64,000 nt of DNA from Streptomyces sp. NWU339. GTDB lineage: Bacteria; Actinomycetota; Actinomycetes; Streptomycetales; Streptomycetaceae. The stretch covers positions 110,897 through 174,896 of the forward strand of contig NZ_QFRK01000005.1 of NCBI RefSeq assembly GCF_003143855.1, read 5' to 3'. Shown piece by piece: positions 42,528 to 53,441 of this stretch (position 1 is its first letter; each line of letters begins with the position of its first letter). The position numbers and the translations under genes were made by a program. The notes under the pieces were generated by a model that saw nothing but the letters and a program-made list of their open reading frames with translations, did no database searches and was not told the origin of the DNA.

Positions 42528-44153
42528 ATGACGGGTGTGATCCAGACGACTGCCCGCCGATTGACGCCGGCCCTGCTGCTCACCCGGATGCGTGACCGCC
42601 CGCCCGGACTGACCTCCGGTCTCCTCGGTGGTGCTCTCGCCGCGGGACTCGGACTCGCCGCGTTCGCCACGCTCGTGATCCTGCTGTGGATCAGCTCGCC
42701 CTACCCCGACAGCGGACCTGACGGCGCGCTGCACATCGCGGCGGCGCTGTGGCTGCTGGCGCACGGCACCGAGCTGATCCGCACCGACACGCTCTCCGGT
42801 GTGCCGGCGCCCCTGGGCGTTCCGCCGCTGCTGCTGCTCACGGTCCCGGTGTGGCTGCTGCACCGGGCGGCCCGCGACGCCACGGACGGGGACGCCTCGG
42901 ACGAGGCTCCGCTCGTCGACGGCCCGACCGCATGGGCGGGCGTCGTCCTCGGCTACCTGGCCGTCGGTGTGCCCGCCGCGCTCTATGCCGCGGGTGGTGA
43001 GCTGCGGCCCGCGTGGGCGTCGGCCGGCGTGTGCGTTCCGCTGGTCGCCGTGCTGGCCGCGGGGGCGGGGGTGTGGCGGGCGTACGGCTGCCCCAGTGGG
43101 CCGCTGGAACGGACCGTGGGGGCACTGCTGCCGAGGGGGGTGCGTCATCTGCTCCTCGGCCCGGACGGACGCCTCGGGGTCGCGGCACGCGCGGCGACGG
43201 CCGGGGCCGCGGTGCTCGTCGGCGGCGGGGCACTGCTGCTGACGGTGTCGCTGGTGTGGCACGGCGGGGAAACCCAGGCGGCCTTCCTGCGGTTGACGGA
43301 GGGATGGTCGGGGCGGGCCGCGGTGCTGCTGCTCGGCGTCGTGCTGCTGCCGAACGCGGCGGTGTGGGCGGCGGCCTACGCGCTCGGCCCCGGGTTCCTC
43401 CTCGGGGCCGGCACCGCCGTGACCCCGTTCGCCTCCACCCCGGCCCCGCTGCTGCCCGCCTTCCCCCTGCTGGCGGCGGTGCCGGACGCGGGGCCGGGGA
43501 CGCCGGTGAACTGGGCGGCCGGGGCGGTGCCGTTGGCGGCCGGTGTGGTGACGGGGTGGTTCGTCGGGAAGGGCGCCACGGCGACCGGACATCCGGCGCC
43601 GGCGGAACGGGAGGGCCGACGGTCGGGGCGGGCGCCGGACGCGGCCTGGTCGCGGAGCCGGATGGCCGGCGCCGCCGGGGCGGCGGCGGTGTTGTGCGCG
43701 ACCCTGCTGGCGCTGTCCGCCGCGCTGGCGGGCGGGCCGATGGGGGTCGTGGCGCTCTCCCGCTTCGGGCCGGTGTGGTGGCAGACGGGAGGCGCGACGC
43801 TGGTGTGGATCGGACCGGTTGCCACGGCGACGGCCCTGGCGGTACGGGCACGGCGGTGCCGCACGCCTCGGGACGAACCGGTGGAACGGGCACCGGCGGG
43901 GGCGGGACCAGGGGCAGGGACGCAGGCGTGGGTGCCGAGGATCGGCAGGCCGCGCAGGCGGCCCCCGGAGGGCGAGGCGCGCACCACGGGCGCGCGACGG
44001 CCCCCGGGCGCCTCCAGCCCCTACGACTTCCTGCCCGCGGGTCCCGCCCCGGCCGGACCCGGTGCTCTCCCGGCTCCCGGCGCTCCCGCGGTTCCCCCCG
44101 CGCCCCGCGCCCCCGAGCCCCCGAACACACCCGAGCCGCCCCCCGCGGTGTGA
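42528..44153 (+). CDS. DUF6350 (PerM-like) membrane protein
   Basis: A 541-residue protein started at ATG 42528, with GGGAG 5-9 bases upstream. It has about ten transmembrane helices, beginning [26 protein letters not shown] and then [31 protein letters not shown]. That second motif is typical of DUF6350, annotated as cell-division protein PerM in actinobacteria. The C-terminal 120 residues are Pro/Arg-rich and cytoplasmic ([12 protein letters not shown], ending in [10 protein letters not shown] repeats). It is likely linked to growth or division, but no activity is established from sequence. Confidence 0.85.
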   Translation: MTGVIQTTARRLTPALLLTRMRDRPPGLTSGLLGGALAAGLGLAAFATLVILLWISSPYPDSGPDGALHIAAALWLLAHGTELIRTDTLSGVPAPLGVPPLLLLTVPVWLLHRAARDATDGDASDEAPLVDGPTAWAGVVLGYLAVGVPAALYAAGGELRPAWASAGVCVPLVAVLAAGAGVWRAYGCPSGPLERTVGALLPRGVRHLLLGPDGRLGVAARAATAGAAVLVGGGALLLTVSLVWHGGETQAAFLRLTEGWSGRAAVLLLGVVLLPNAAVWAAAYALGPGFLLGAGTAVTPFASTPAPLLPAFPLLAAVPDAGPGTPVNWAAGAVPLAAGVVTGWFVGKGATATGHPAPAEREGRRSGRAPDAAWSRSRMAGAAGAAAVLCATLLALSAALAGGPMGVVALSRFGPVWWQTGGATLVWIGPVATATALAVRARRCRTPRDEPVERAPAGAGPGAGTQAWVPRIGRPRRRPPEGEARTTGARRPPGASSPYDFLPAGPAPAGPGALPAPGAPAVPPAPRAPEPPNTPEPPPAV

Positions 44154-44193
44154 GGGGCGGCTCGGGATGCGGGAGCGGCTGTCGGCAGGTCTC

Positions 44194-44991
44194 TCAGTCG
44201 GCCGTCCCGAGGAAGTTCCGGAGTTCGTCGGGCAGGAGGGTGTTGCAGGACTGCCTGGCCTCCTGGGTGAGGGCGTCATGCGTACAGGTGTAGTAGTCCC
44301 GGTACACCAGCTGTGCCGTGAAGTTGGCGGCGACCAGGGCGAGTGCCAGGGAGGCCGTGACCAGTCCGCTCACCGCGGCCGTGGTCTGCGGACGGCCCTT
44401 CTGCGCCGGTGCCGGGGAGTCGGGGTCGGAGGCCGCGCGGGGTTTGGCGCGCAGGGCGCTGATCGCCCAGTACAGGGCGAGCGCGCCCAGCAGCAGTGCG
44501 ACGTAGGGCCAGCTGAACAGGGCGAAGAAGAAGGCCCACATGCCGGACAGCAGGGAGTAACGCGCCCGGCGCTGGACCGGGTCCGTCGGGTCCCAGCGCG
44601 GCCCGGGGCCCTGGGGCCCGCCGTTTCCGCCGCCCTGTCCCTCCGGGCTGCGCGGGCGATCGCCGAAGCCGCCCGAGGAACGGCCGGGTTGCCGGTCACT
44701 CCACCGCCCGCCCCACGGAGAGCGGCCGCCGTCTCCCCGGCCGCCACCGTCACCGCCCTCGTCGCCGGACGGGTGCCGGGGCTGCCAGGGCTGCTCGGGG
44801 GTCCCCTCCGGGGGCGGCGCGAACGGGTTGTTCTCCTCGGAGCCACGGCGCCGCTCGCCGTCGCTGCCCTCGCCCCGGGGCGTCTCGGGCGGCGAGGAGG
44901 GGCGCTCCCGCAGCAGCACGGCGCCACGCTCCCCTCCCTGTGCCGACGGCTGGGGGAACGTGAGGAATCGCAGGCTGCGGTCCGGCATCAA
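44194..44991 (-). CDS. Membrane protein with Gly/Pro-rich cytoplasmic N-terminus
   Basis: 265 residues if started at TTG 44991; ATG 44988 is adjacent and a GTG further in (codon 25) has a GGGAGGGGAG ribosome site, so the start is uncertain. The first 135 residues are Gly/Pro/Arg-rich with no fold. Two transmembrane helices follow (about 153-175, MWAFFFALFSWPYVALLLGAL; and 202-222, AAVSGLVTASLALALVAANF). A short outer segment with two Cys ends the protein (YTCTHDALTQEARQSCNTLL), which may form a disulfide. I do not recognise a family with certainty. It is convergent with the DUF6350 gene (40-bp gap). Confidence 0.75.
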   Translation of the reverse strand: MMPDRSLRFLTFPQPSAQGGERGAVLLRERPSSPPETPRGEGSDGERRRGSEENNPFAPPPEGTPEQPWQPRHPSGDEGGDGGGRGDGGRSPWGGRWSDRQPGRSSGGFGDRPRSPEGQGGGNGGPQGPGPRWDPTDPVQRRARYSLLSGMWAFFFALFSWPYVALLLGALALYWAISALRAKPRAASDPDSPAPAQKGRPQTTAAVSGLVTASLALALVAANFTAQLVYRDYYTCTHDALTQEARQSCNTLLPDELRNFLGTAD

Positions 44992-45011
44992 GTGAGCGTC
45001 TTCCCCTTTTT

Positions 45012-45041
45012 AACGAAGTGCGACTTCAACGAAGTGCGACT
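45012..45041. repeat. 14-bp direct repeat with internal dyad
   Basis: AACGAAGTGCGACT occurs twice with a 16-bp period. The junction GAAGTGCGACTTC has GAAGT/ACTTC dyad symmetry. It lies in the promoter region between the divergent membrane-protein gene and purN, so it could be an operator. The rest of the 353-bp gap shows no gene. Confidence 0.6.
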
Positions 45042-45344
45042 GATCAAGTACGGCTGGCCACGGACGACTTCCACGGCTGAGCCGGAATGTTCCGTCCGTT
45101 CTCCGGCCCCGGGCTCCTTCCTGTGAACGCTTGGTGCACAGGAGGCGTTCCCGGACCGGCTCTTCCCAGACGCTACCTTCCAGCCACGCCCCCGTCCCGT
45201 GAGGGCCGCCCAGTGTGCCGGTATCGTTGCTGACGGTCGGCCGCTTCGTAGGCTTCCCCGTATCCGAGGGAGCGAAGCATTCGTACGAATACACAAAGCG
45301 CAGTGCCTCCGGCCGCACGAGCGCTCCCGAGAAAGGGCCCCACC

Positions 45345-45983
45345 GTGGCCGCCAAGCCCGTGGCCGAGCGCCCCAGGCGCCTCGTCGTGCTGGTCTCCGG
45401 ATCCGGCACCAACCTGCAGGCGCTCCTCGACGAGATCGCCGCCACCGGCACCGAGGCGTACGGAGCCGAGATCGTGGCCGTCGGCGCCGACCGTGAGGGC
45501 GTCGAGGGGCTCGCCCGCGCCGAGCGCGCCGGGCTGCCGACCTTCGTGTGCCGGGTCAAGGACTTCGCCGACCGCCAGGAGTGGGACGCGGCGCTCGCCG
45601 AGGCGGTCGCCGCCCACGCACCCGACCTCGTGGTGTCCGCCGGGTTCATGAAGATCGTGGGCAAGGAGTTCCTCGCGCGCTTCGGCGGGCGGTTCGTCAA
45701 CACCCACCCCGCCCTGCTGCCCAGTTTTCCCGGAGCCCACGGCGTACGGGACGCGCTCGCGTACGGCGCCAGGGTCACCGGCTGCACCGTCCACTTCGTC
45801 GACGACGGTGTCGACACCGGGCCGATCATCGCGCAGGGCGTGGTGGAGGTCCGGGACGAGGACGACGAGAGCGCCCTGCACGAGCGCATCAAGGAAGTCG
45901 AGCGAAGGCTGCTCGTCGAGGTCGTGGGGCGGCTCGCCCGCAACGGCTATCGCATCGAGGGACGAAAGGTAGTTATCCAGTGA
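45345..45983 (+). CDS. purN: Phosphoribosylglycinamide formyltransferase
   Basis: A 212-residue purine enzyme adding the C8 formyl group from 10-formyl-THF. It starts at GTG 45345, with GAGAAAGGG 6-14 bases upstream. The N-terminus is [19 protein letters not shown] (phosphate loop). The catalytic Asn and His are in [17 protein letters not shown], and [12 protein letters not shown] follows with the catalytic Asp. Length and motifs are normal. It overlaps purH by 4 bp (GTGA) and so is translated with it. Confidence 0.98.
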   Translation: MAAKPVAERPRRLVVLVSGSGTNLQALLDEIAATGTEAYGAEIVAVGADREGVEGLARAERAGLPTFVCRVKDFADRQEWDAALAEAVAAHAPDLVVSAGFMKIVGKEFLARFGGRFVNTHPALLPSFPGAHGVRDALAYGARVTGCTVHFVDDGVDTGPIIAQGVVEVRDEDDESALHERIKEVERRLLVEVVGRLARNGYRIEGRKVVIQ

Positions 45984-47542
45984 CCGCCGAGAGCAACAAG
46001 CGGGCCATCCGACGGGCGCTCGTCAGCGTCTACGACAAGACCGGGCTCGAGGAGCTCGCCCGTGGCCTGCACGAGGCGGGCGTCGAACTCGTCTCCACCG
46101 GGTCCACGGCCGGCCGCATCTCCGCCGCAGGCGTCCCCGTCACCAAGGTCGAGGAGCTGACCGGCTTCCCCGAGTGCCTGGACGGCCGGGTCAAGACCCT
46201 GCACCCGAAGGTGCACGCCGGCATCCTCGCCGACCTGCGCCTCGACAGCCACCGGCAGCAGCTCGGCGAGCTGGGCGTGCAGCCGTTCGACCTGGTCGTG
46301 GTCAACCTCTACCCGTTCCGCGAGACCGTCGCCTCGGGCGCGACGCCCGACGAGTGCGTGGAGCAGATCGACATCGGCGGCCCCTCCATGGTCCGCGCCG
46401 CCGCCAAGAACCACCCGTCCGTCGCCGTGGTGACCGACCCCGCCCGGTACGCCGACGTCCTGTCCGCCGTCCGCGACGGCGGCTTCGACCTTGCCACCCG
46501 CAAACGTCTGGCCGCGGAGGCGTTCCGGCACACGGCCGCGTACGACGTGGCGGTCGCCTCCTGGTTCGCCTCCGACTACGCCCCCGTCGACGAGTCGGAG
46601 TTCCCCGACTTCCTCGGCGCCACCTGGGAGCGCAAGAACACCCTGCGCTACGGCGAGAACCCGCACCAGCCCGCCGCTTTGTACGTCTCCGGCACAGGCG
46701 GCCTCGCCGAGGCCGAGCAGCTGCACGGCAAGGAGATGTCGTACAACAACTACACGGACACCGACGCCGCGCTGCGTGCCGCGTACGACCACGCCGGGCC
46801 GGCCGTCGCGATCATCAAGCACGCCAACCCGTGCGGCATCGCGACCGGCGCGGACGTCGCCGAGGCGCACCGCAAGGCGCACGCCTGTGACCCGCTATCC
46901 GCGTTCGGCGGCGTGATCGCCGTCAACCGGCCGGTGTCCAAGGAGATGGCCGAGCAGGTCGCGGAGATCTTCACCGAGGTCATCGTCGCGCCGGACTACG
47001 AGGACGGCGCCCTCGAAGCCCTCACCAAGAAGAAGAACATCCGCGTGCTGCGCGCCCCCGAGGCGCCGGCCGCCCCCGTCGAGGTGAAGCCGATCGACGG
47101 CGGAGCCCTGCTCCAGGTCACCGATCGCCTCCAGGCCGAGGGCGACGACCCGGCCACCTGGACGCTGGCCAGCGGCGAGGCCCTCTCCGAGGCGGAGCTG
47201 GCCGAGCTGGCCTTCGCGTGGCGGGCCTGCCGGGCCGTGAAGTCCAACGCGATCCTGCTCGCCAAGGACGGCGCCTCGGTCGGCGTAGGCATGGGCCAGG
47301 TCAACCGCGTCGACTCCGCGAAGCTGGCGGTGGAACGGGCCGGCTCCGAGCGCGCCCAGGGCGCCTATGCCGCCTCGGACGCCTTCTTCCCCTTCCCGGA
47401 CGGCCTGGAGATCCTCACCGAGGCGGGCGTCAAGGCCGTGGTCCAGCCGGGCGGTTCGGTCCGTGACGAGCAGGTCGTCGAGGCGGCGAAGAAGGCCGGC
47501 GTCACGATGTACTTCACCGGGACGCGGCACTTCTTCCACTGA
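45980..47542 (+). CDS. purH: Bifunctional AICAR formyltransferase/IMP cyclohydrolase
   Basis: 520 residues from GTG 45980. Residues 1-200 form the cyclohydrolase ([54 protein letters not shown]). The formyltransferase occupies the rest: [57 protein letters not shown], and DAFFPFPDG, with [21 protein letters not shown] near the end. It completes IMP synthesis and uses 10-formyl-THF, which FolD provides; folD is the next plus-strand gene. A bidirectional terminator follows. Confidence 0.98.
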   Translation: MTAESNKRAIRRALVSVYDKTGLEELARGLHEAGVELVSTGSTAGRISAAGVPVTKVEELTGFPECLDGRVKTLHPKVHAGILADLRLDSHRQQLGELGVQPFDLVVVNLYPFRETVASGATPDECVEQIDIGGPSMVRAAAKNHPSVAVVTDPARYADVLSAVRDGGFDLATRKRLAAEAFRHTAAYDVAVASWFASDYAPVDESEFPDFLGATWERKNTLRYGENPHQPAALYVSGTGGLAEAEQLHGKEMSYNNYTDTDAALRAAYDHAGPAVAIIKHANPCGIATGADVAEAHRKAHACDPLSAFGGVIAVNRPVSKEMAEQVAEIFTEVIVAPDYEDGALEALTKKKNIRVLRAPEAPAAPVEVKPIDGGALLQVTDRLQAEGDDPATWTLASGEALSEAELAELAFAWRACRAVKSNAILLAKDGASVGVGMGQVNRVDSAKLAVERAGSERAQGAYAASDAFFPFPDGLEILTEAGVKAVVQPGGSVRDEQVVEAAKKAGVTMYFTGTRHFFH

Positions 47543-47705
47543 CGGACCGTCCGCCCGGCCGCTCACACGGGCGACCGGGCGGGCGAACCCCCTGCTTGTC
47601 CACCCCGTACCGGCCGACCTCGGGGACACCACGGGCGCGCCGGCCCGGGCCGGAGACGGCCTCCTGCTGCTTTCGCAGTTTCCGGATCCGCTCGCTCCGG
47701 ACGCG

Positions 47706-47748
47706 CCGAGGGCCGTGTCCCACCCGTTCGGGGAGACACGGCCCTCGG
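47706..47748. terminator. Bidirectional terminator after purH
   Basis: A 14-bp perfect stem (CCGAGGGCCGTGTC with GACACGGCCCTCGG) encloses a 15-nt loop. It lies between convergent purH and the Gln-rich membrane protein gene. Confidence 0.75.
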
Positions 47749-47774
47749 CGGCGGTGTGCTCGGGGCGGTCGCCC

Positions 47775-48344
47775 TCAGTAGCGCGGGCGGTTGAACCAGG
47801 CGCTGCCCGCGGCGTTGCCGACGAACACGGCGATCAGGATCGCCAGCACCGTGTGGATCAGGCCCACGAAGACGAAGGGGTAGATGCCGAGGATGGCGGT
47901 GATGATGCCGAAGATCAGCGCGGTGATGCGGACACCGTTGCCGCCCTTGCCGAACTTGACGGCCAGCACGAGCGCGAACACGCCCCACACCAGCGCGAAC
48001 AGGGTCAGACCCCAGAGCAGGCCGGACGAGTAGTCGGCGAGCTGCTCGAACGCGGGCTCCTCACTCAGCGCCGGGTCGCTCTTCGCGGCCTCCACGCCCA
48101 CGGCACTGATCGCGAACAGCGCCACGCCGATGAGCTGCAGGCCCACAATGACCCACAGCAGCACACGTGCCGTGCTCACCGTTCCCGGCATGGACGTCGG
48201 CACCGGGGCACCGGGGTAGGCACCCACCGGCGGCGCCGCCGGATAGCCGTACCCCTGCTGGGGCTGCTGGGGGTAGCCGTAGCCGGGCTGGCCGGGCTGC
48301 TGCTGCGGCTGTCCGTAGGGGTTGTTCGGGTCGCCGAAACTCAT
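47775..48344 (-). CDS. Four-helix membrane protein with Gln/Tyr/Pro-rich N-terminus
   Basis: 189 residues from ATG 48344, with GGAGGAAG 7 bases upstream. The N-terminal 50 residues are Gln/Tyr/Gly/Pro-rich (NPYGQPQQQPGQPGYGY repeats). The membrane part has four helices: RVLLWVIVGLQLIGVALFAI, LLWGLTLFALVWGVFALVLAV, ITALIFGIITAILGIYPFVFV and GLIHTVLAILIAVFVGN. It is of the small DUF4190-like or interferon-induced-type actinobacterial membrane class. It is convergent with purH. Function is unknown. Confidence 0.82.
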   Translation of the reverse strand: MSFGDPNNPYGQPQQQPGQPGYGYPQQPQQGYGYPAAPPVGAYPGAPVPTSMPGTVSTARVLLWVIVGLQLIGVALFAISAVGVEAAKSDPALSEEPAFEQLADYSSGLLWGLTLFALVWGVFALVLAVKFGKGGNGVRITALIFGIITAILGIYPFVFVGLIHTVLAILIAVFVGNAAGSAWFNRPRY

Positions 48345-48742
48345 GGCGCTTCTTCCTCCGTTTTTCGCTGCGGGTGCGGGGACGACGCGGGGCGCGGTTC
48401 GGAGGAAGTTCTGCAGACGCGGTCCGTCCCCCCGGTTCTTGCCCGCGGCACCGTGCCGTTCATCGTTCTTGACCGATCTGCCGATTGTCCAGCCGCAGTC
48501 GGTATGTGTTGTGCAAGTGCAACATTGCTGATCTTGGCCGGATACGGGTGAAACATGGCCGGTCCGAGGGTGGACTGAAGGTGAAATATGGGATCGCGAA
48601 CCTCGCGGTCGCCCGGGACGAGCCGGGGACGCGGCCGGAGCACGTCCGGAACGCGTCCGGAGCACAGGCGGAACGCGTCCGGAGCACGGGTCGAACGCGC
48701 GCGGATTGGAACAGGGACCCGGTCATCCGCGAGGATGGGTCC
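48345..48742. other. Divergent intergenic region before folD
   Basis: 398 bp. It contains TGTTGTGCAAGTGCAACA (48507-48524, weak dyad), an 18-bp direct repeat GGAACGCGTCCGGAGCAC at 48648 and 48670, and a possible leaderless folD promoter (TTGGAA, 19 nt, GAGGAT ending 6 bases before the ATG). No gene is visible. Confidence 0.5.
48648..48687. repeat. 18-bp direct repeat upstream of folD
   Basis: GGAACGCGTCCGGAGCAC occurs at 48648-48665 and 48670-48687, a 22-bp period, 56 bp before folD. Each copy holds ACGCGT palindromes. It may be a regulator site or a simple expansion. Confidence 0.6.
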
Positions 48743-49597
48743 ATGACCGCCCAGATTCTCGATGGCAAGGCCACCGCAGCAGCGATCAAGTCCGATCTGA
48801 CCGCCCGCGTGGCGGCGCTGAAGGAGAAGGGCGTCGCGCCCGGCCTCGGCACGATCCTCGTCGGCGACGATCCCGGCAGCCAGAAGTACGTCGCCGGCAA
48901 GCACCGCGACTGCGCCCAGGTCGGCATCGCCTCCATCCAGCGGGAGCTGCCCGACACGGCCACGCAGGAGGAGATCGAGGCGGTCGTCCGCGACCTGAAC
49001 GAGGACCCGGCCTGCACCGGATACATCGTCCAGCTGCCGCTGCCCAAGGGCATCGACGAGAACCGCATCCTCGAACTCATGGACCCGGACAAGGACGCCG
49101 ACGGCCTCCACCCGATGAACCTCGGCCGCCTCGTCCTGAACGAGCCGGCCCCGCTGCCCTGCACCCCCAACGGCGTCCTCACCCTGCTGCGCCGCTACGG
49201 CGTGGAGATCAAGGGCGCCGAGGTCGTGGTCGTCGGCCGCGGAGTGACCATCGGCCGTCCGATGCCGCTGCTGCTGACCCGGCGCAGCGAGAACGCCACC
49301 GTGACCCAGTGCCACACCGGCACCCGCGACCTGTCGGCGCACCTGAAGCGCGCGGACATCATCGTCGCCGCCGCCGGCTCCGCCCATCTCGTCCGCGCGG
49401 AGGACGTCAAGCCCGGTGCGGCCGTCCTGGACGTCGGGGTCTCCCGCAACGCCGAGGGCAAGATCGTGGGTGACGTTCACCCGGACGTGGCCGAGGTGGC
49501 CGGCTGGGTCTCCCCGAACCCCGGCGGTGTCGGCCCGATGACCCGGGCCCAGCTGCTGGTCAACGTGGTGGAGGCGGCAGAGCGCAGTGTCGGCTGA
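48743..49597 (+). CDS. folD: Methylene-THF dehydrogenase/cyclohydrolase
   Basis: 284 residues from ATG 48743. It interconverts methylene- and 10-formyl-THF with NADP. Motifs are [18 protein letters not shown] with the catalytic Lys, [36 protein letters not shown] (cofactor loop) and [17 protein letters not shown]. It overlaps the DUF3017 gene by 11 bp. It supplies formyl-THF for PurN and PurH, encoded a few kb upstream. Confidence 0.98.
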   Translation: MTAQILDGKATAAAIKSDLTARVAALKEKGVAPGLGTILVGDDPGSQKYVAGKHRDCAQVGIASIQRELPDTATQEEIEAVVRDLNEDPACTGYIVQLPLPKGIDENRILELMDPDKDADGLHPMNLGRLVLNEPAPLPCTPNGVLTLLRRYGVEIKGAEVVVVGRGVTIGRPMPLLLTRRSENATVTQCHTGTRDLSAHLKRADIIVAAAGSAHLVRAEDVKPGAAVLDVGVSRNAEGKIVGDVHPDVAEVAGWVSPNPGGVGPMTRAQLLVNVVEAAERSVG

Positions 49598-50141
49598 CAG
49601 CGACGCCCGTGAGGGGCAGGCCCCCGGGTCGGCGCCGGAGCAGCCTCAGGCGCAGGAGTCGGCCTCGGCGCGGGCCGAGAACGCCGAGGCCCCCGACCTC
49701 GCCGAGGCCCCCGACCCCGTCAGCGCGCCCGACGCCGAGGGGAAGCCGCGGCGCACCACCCGCCGCTTCCCGCGGTTCACCAGGGACACCGCCCGCCCGG
49801 AGGGCGGCGGCCGGGCCGCCGCCGGTGACGCCCCCGCGCCCGCCCGGCAGTGGCCGATCCTCGCCGTGCTGCTCACGGCCGGGCTCGGCCTGCTGCTGAC
49901 CGTGTTCGACCTGTTCCGGATCGGCACGCTGCTGATCGGCGTGGCGCTGCTGGCGGGCGGTGTGCTCCGCTGGGCGCTGCCGGGTGTCGGCATGCTCGCC
50001 GTGCGCTCCCGCTTCACGGACATCGTCACGTACGGCGTGCTGGGGCTGGCGATCGTGCTGCTGGCGCTGATGGTGCAGCCGGATCCCAAGCTGAAGATCC
50101 CGTTCCTGGAGGACCTGCTGCACTTCACGGTCAGCGGTTAG
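49587..50141 (+). CDS. DUF3017 membrane protein
   Basis: 184 residues from GTG 49587, overlapping folD by 11 bp. The first 85 residues are Ala/Glu/Pro-rich and cytoplasmic ([18 protein letters not shown]). The DUF3017 part has three helices: [40 protein letters not shown] and [21 protein letters not shown]. Linkage to folD is conserved in actinobacteria as far as I recall, but the role is unknown. Confidence 0.85.
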   Translation: MSADSDAREGQAPGSAPEQPQAQESASARAENAEAPDLAEAPDPVSAPDAEGKPRRTTRRFPRFTRDTARPEGGGRAAAGDAPAPARQWPILAVLLTAGLGLLLTVFDLFRIGTLLIGVALLAGGVLRWALPGVGMLAVRSRFTDIVTYGVLGLAIVLLALMVQPDPKLKIPFLEDLLHFTVSG

Positions 50142-50262
50142 CGGGGCCTGTCCCGGGATGATCCGGGGAATCCGGGAGACGTAGCGGAACGGTCACTTCC
50201 GTGCCACAGCGCCCGGACAGCCGTTGAACAGGGGGTTCGGCGTGCAGGAAGGTTGTTTCCGG

Positions 50263-50302
50263 CGGCGGCCCGTCCTTTCACGGGGGTGAGGACGGGCCGC
50301 CG
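50263..50302 (+). terminator. Terminator after folD-DUF3017
   Basis: A 13-bp stem (CGGCGGCCCGTCC with GGACGGGCCGCCG) with 14-nt loop lies 121 bp past the DUF3017 stop. The rest of the 486-bp gap to the next gene shows no supported gene. Confidence 0.7.
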
Positions 50303-50627
50303 TTCACGGCAGGGCGGGCACTTCGGACGACCGGCGGGACCGGCGGGACCGGCGTGGCAATCCTGATGATCCCGGGCAATCCGCGCCGCCCTCCCGCGTT
50401 GTGCCCGGTTCTGTTCGGTCGAGGGGGCTGCCGGTGGGAGACTGGGCCACGAGCGAGCGAGCGCGCGACGGCGCATGCCCGCGGCCCTGACGCTCCTGTG
50501 CGCCCCCACCCCGGGAACTGAGATCCTGACTGGCGGCATCCATGTGGGTAGCCGGAACGGCGACTCGGCAGAGGGCCACCACGCGCGAGGGACATACCAG
50601 TACGACCGGGGGAAGAGGGGGGAAGCA

Positions 50628-51716
50628 ATGCCTCGTTGGAAGGCCTTGCCGGATGAACTCGATCCGCAGATCAGGGAGTTCACGAGCCAGCTCAGGCGCG
50701 TCGTGGACCGCAGCGGCCTGAGCGTCGCGTCGGTCTCCGACCGCACGGGCTACAGCAAGACGTCCTGGGAGCGTTATCTGAACGGCCGGCTGCTCGCGCC
50801 CAAGGGCGCGATCGTGGCCCTGGCCGAGGTCACCGGAACCAATCCGGTGCACCTGACCACCATGTGGGAGCTGGCCGAGCGGGCCTGGAGCCGCTCGGAG
50901 ATGCGGCACGACATGACGATGGAGGCGATCAGGATCTCGCAGGCGCGCTCCGCGCTGAGCGAGCTCGCCGGACCGCCGTCGAACGGCGGGGGCGGCAGGG
51001 GCCGCAAAGGCGGCGGTGCTCCGGTCCGGCCGGGCGTCGCCGGGCCGGCCGGCGTCTCACCGGCCGTGCCGCCGCAGCCGACCGCCTCGGACGTCCGTGA
51101 CGCCTCCGGGGCGAACTCCTGGGGCATGGCCGGGTACGCCGGGCCCGCCCCGTCGGGCCGCCGCGGCGCCGCCCCTCCCGCGCCGCCCCGGGGCGGCGGA
51201 GGCCGTGGCGGCTCCGGTGGCCCGGACGGCAAGCGGCGGACGGGGATGTTCCTCACGGGCGCCGTCGGAGTGCTGGTGGTGATCGCCGCCGCGTTCTACG
51301 TCATCGGGAGCGACGACGGCAAGAAGGGCGAAGCCGGGAAGTCCCCCTCGCCCACCGCCTCCGCACCCGTGGACCTGCCCGCCGGAGTGAAGTGCAGCGG
51401 CGACGGCTGCGACGGCAAGGACGCGGAGAACATGGGGTGCAGCGGAGACCTCGTGACCACCACGCAGACGGCGACCGTCGGTGCCACCACGGTCGAGGTC
51501 CGCTACAGCAAGACCTGCGGCGCCGCATGGGGCCGTATCACCCAGGCCGCACAGGGTGACGAGGTCGAGATCGCCGGGGGGAAGTCGAAGCAGAGCGACA
51601 GCATCACCGAGGTCGGCGACACGGTCGCCTACACCCCGATGATGGCGGTCGAGAGCGCCGCACAGGCCAAGGCCTGCGTGGTACTGGCCTCCGGTGAGGA
51701 GGGGTGCACGGAGTAG
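50628..51716 (+). CDS. XRE-HTH membrane protein with extracellular DUF2690
   Basis: 362 residues from ATG 50628, with GGGGGGAAG 4-12 bases upstream. The N-terminal HTH (about 12-75) is FTSQLRRVVDRSGLSVASVSDRTGYSKTSWERYLNGRLLAPKGAIVALAEVTG. A linker rich in Gly, Pro and Arg follows, then one transmembrane helix (about 208-226, MFLTGAVGVLVVIAAAFYVIG). The outer DUF2690 domain has six Cys (KCSGDGCDGKDAENMGC, CGAAWGRI, then ACVVLASGEEGC). It is likely a membrane-tethered regulator sensing an outside signal, common in Streptomyces. The target is unknown. Confidence 0.88.
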   Translation: MPRWKALPDELDPQIREFTSQLRRVVDRSGLSVASVSDRTGYSKTSWERYLNGRLLAPKGAIVALAEVTGTNPVHLTTMWELAERAWSRSEMRHDMTMEAIRISQARSALSELAGPPSNGGGGRGRKGGGAPVRPGVAGPAGVSPAVPPQPTASDVRDASGANSWGMAGYAGPAPSGRRGAAPPAPPRGGGGRGGSGGPDGKRRTGMFLTGAVGVLVVIAAAFYVIGSDDGKKGEAGKSPSPTASAPVDLPAGVKCSGDGCDGKDAENMGCSGDLVTTTQTATVGATTVEVRYSKTCGAAWGRITQAAQGDEVEIAGGKSKQSDSITEVGDTVAYTPMMAVESAAQAKACVVLASGEEGCTE

Positions 51717-51956
51717 GGCGGTGCCGAGGCGGCGGGCCGGGCGCGCCGTGCAGCCGCCCGTGAAGTTCGTGGCGCGGTGTGCGCATGGGACGGCGGAACC
51801 GGGGCACGTGAACCTCACCCCCACGGGAGTCCGGCACGATCGGTCCCCCGATCGGCGGCCGCCTCCGCCCCTCTCCCGGACAGGCGGCCGCCTTCCCCGG
51901 GCACGCTCGTGTACACGTTCGTCACTCTGTGGGACTGACCACATGGAGCCTGGACG

Positions 51957-51970
51957 TCCACGATCGTGGA
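51957..51970. promoter_or_regulatory. 14-bp palindrome upstream of mdh
   Basis: TCCACGATCGTGGA is a perfect palindrome just upstream of the mdh -10 (TAGCCT). It overlaps the expected -35 region, so it could be an operator. Confidence 0.45.
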
Positions 51971-51978
51971 TGCCGCGA

Positions 51979-51984
51979 TAGCCT
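51979..51984 (+). promoter_or_regulatory. -10 element of mdh
   Basis: TAGCCT would place the transcription start near 51991, giving a leader of about 160 nt with a MarR-type palindrome and interleaved inverted repeats. Confidence 0.45.
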
Positions 51985-51996
51985 GATCGCTGGATC

Positions 51997-52012
51997 TCTC
52001 TTGACGCCAAGA

Positions 52013-52014
<2 letters not shown>
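51997..52014. promoter_or_regulatory. MarR-type palindrome in the mdh promoter
   Basis: TCTCTTGACGCCAAGAGA has 7-bp arms (TCTCTTG/CAAGAGA) about a TTGA..CAA core, the usual shape of MarR-family sites. It sits just after the predicted start of transcription, where a bound protein would block transcription. Confidence 0.6.
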
Positions 52015-53141
<1,127 letters not shown>

Positions 53142-53200
53142 TCCCGTCGGCTCCGCCGACTCCATCCGATCCGTCGGATCCGTCCGACGGGCTCCTGGCC

Positions 53201-53239
53201 AAGGGCCCCGTACCGGTCTCCACCGGTACGGGGCCCTTT
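53201..53239 (+). terminator. mdh terminator
   Basis: A 17-bp perfect stem (AAGGGCCCCGTACCGGT and its complement, loop CTCC) is followed by TTTC. Confidence 0.9.
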
Positions 53240-53441
53240 CGCGTCGCGGGCGCATGGGTTTCCACCCTTTCGGCCGCATCTTCCGTGACGTAGCACACCT
53301 CCGGGCATGAATCGCGCATGCATTCGGGTCTTGTGGGAAGGCGCCCTCCCGTTCCGTGGGTGACGCCCGTGTGACTCGACCTGGTCACTGGACCTGTGTC
53401 ACTCATGGGCGCTGAACAGGAACGGAAGGCAGCAGGCGATC

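Noticed and set aside
48507..48524. TGTTGTGCAAGTGCAACA as an operator
   Set aside because: Only 5-bp arms are symmetric; too weak to claim without conservation.
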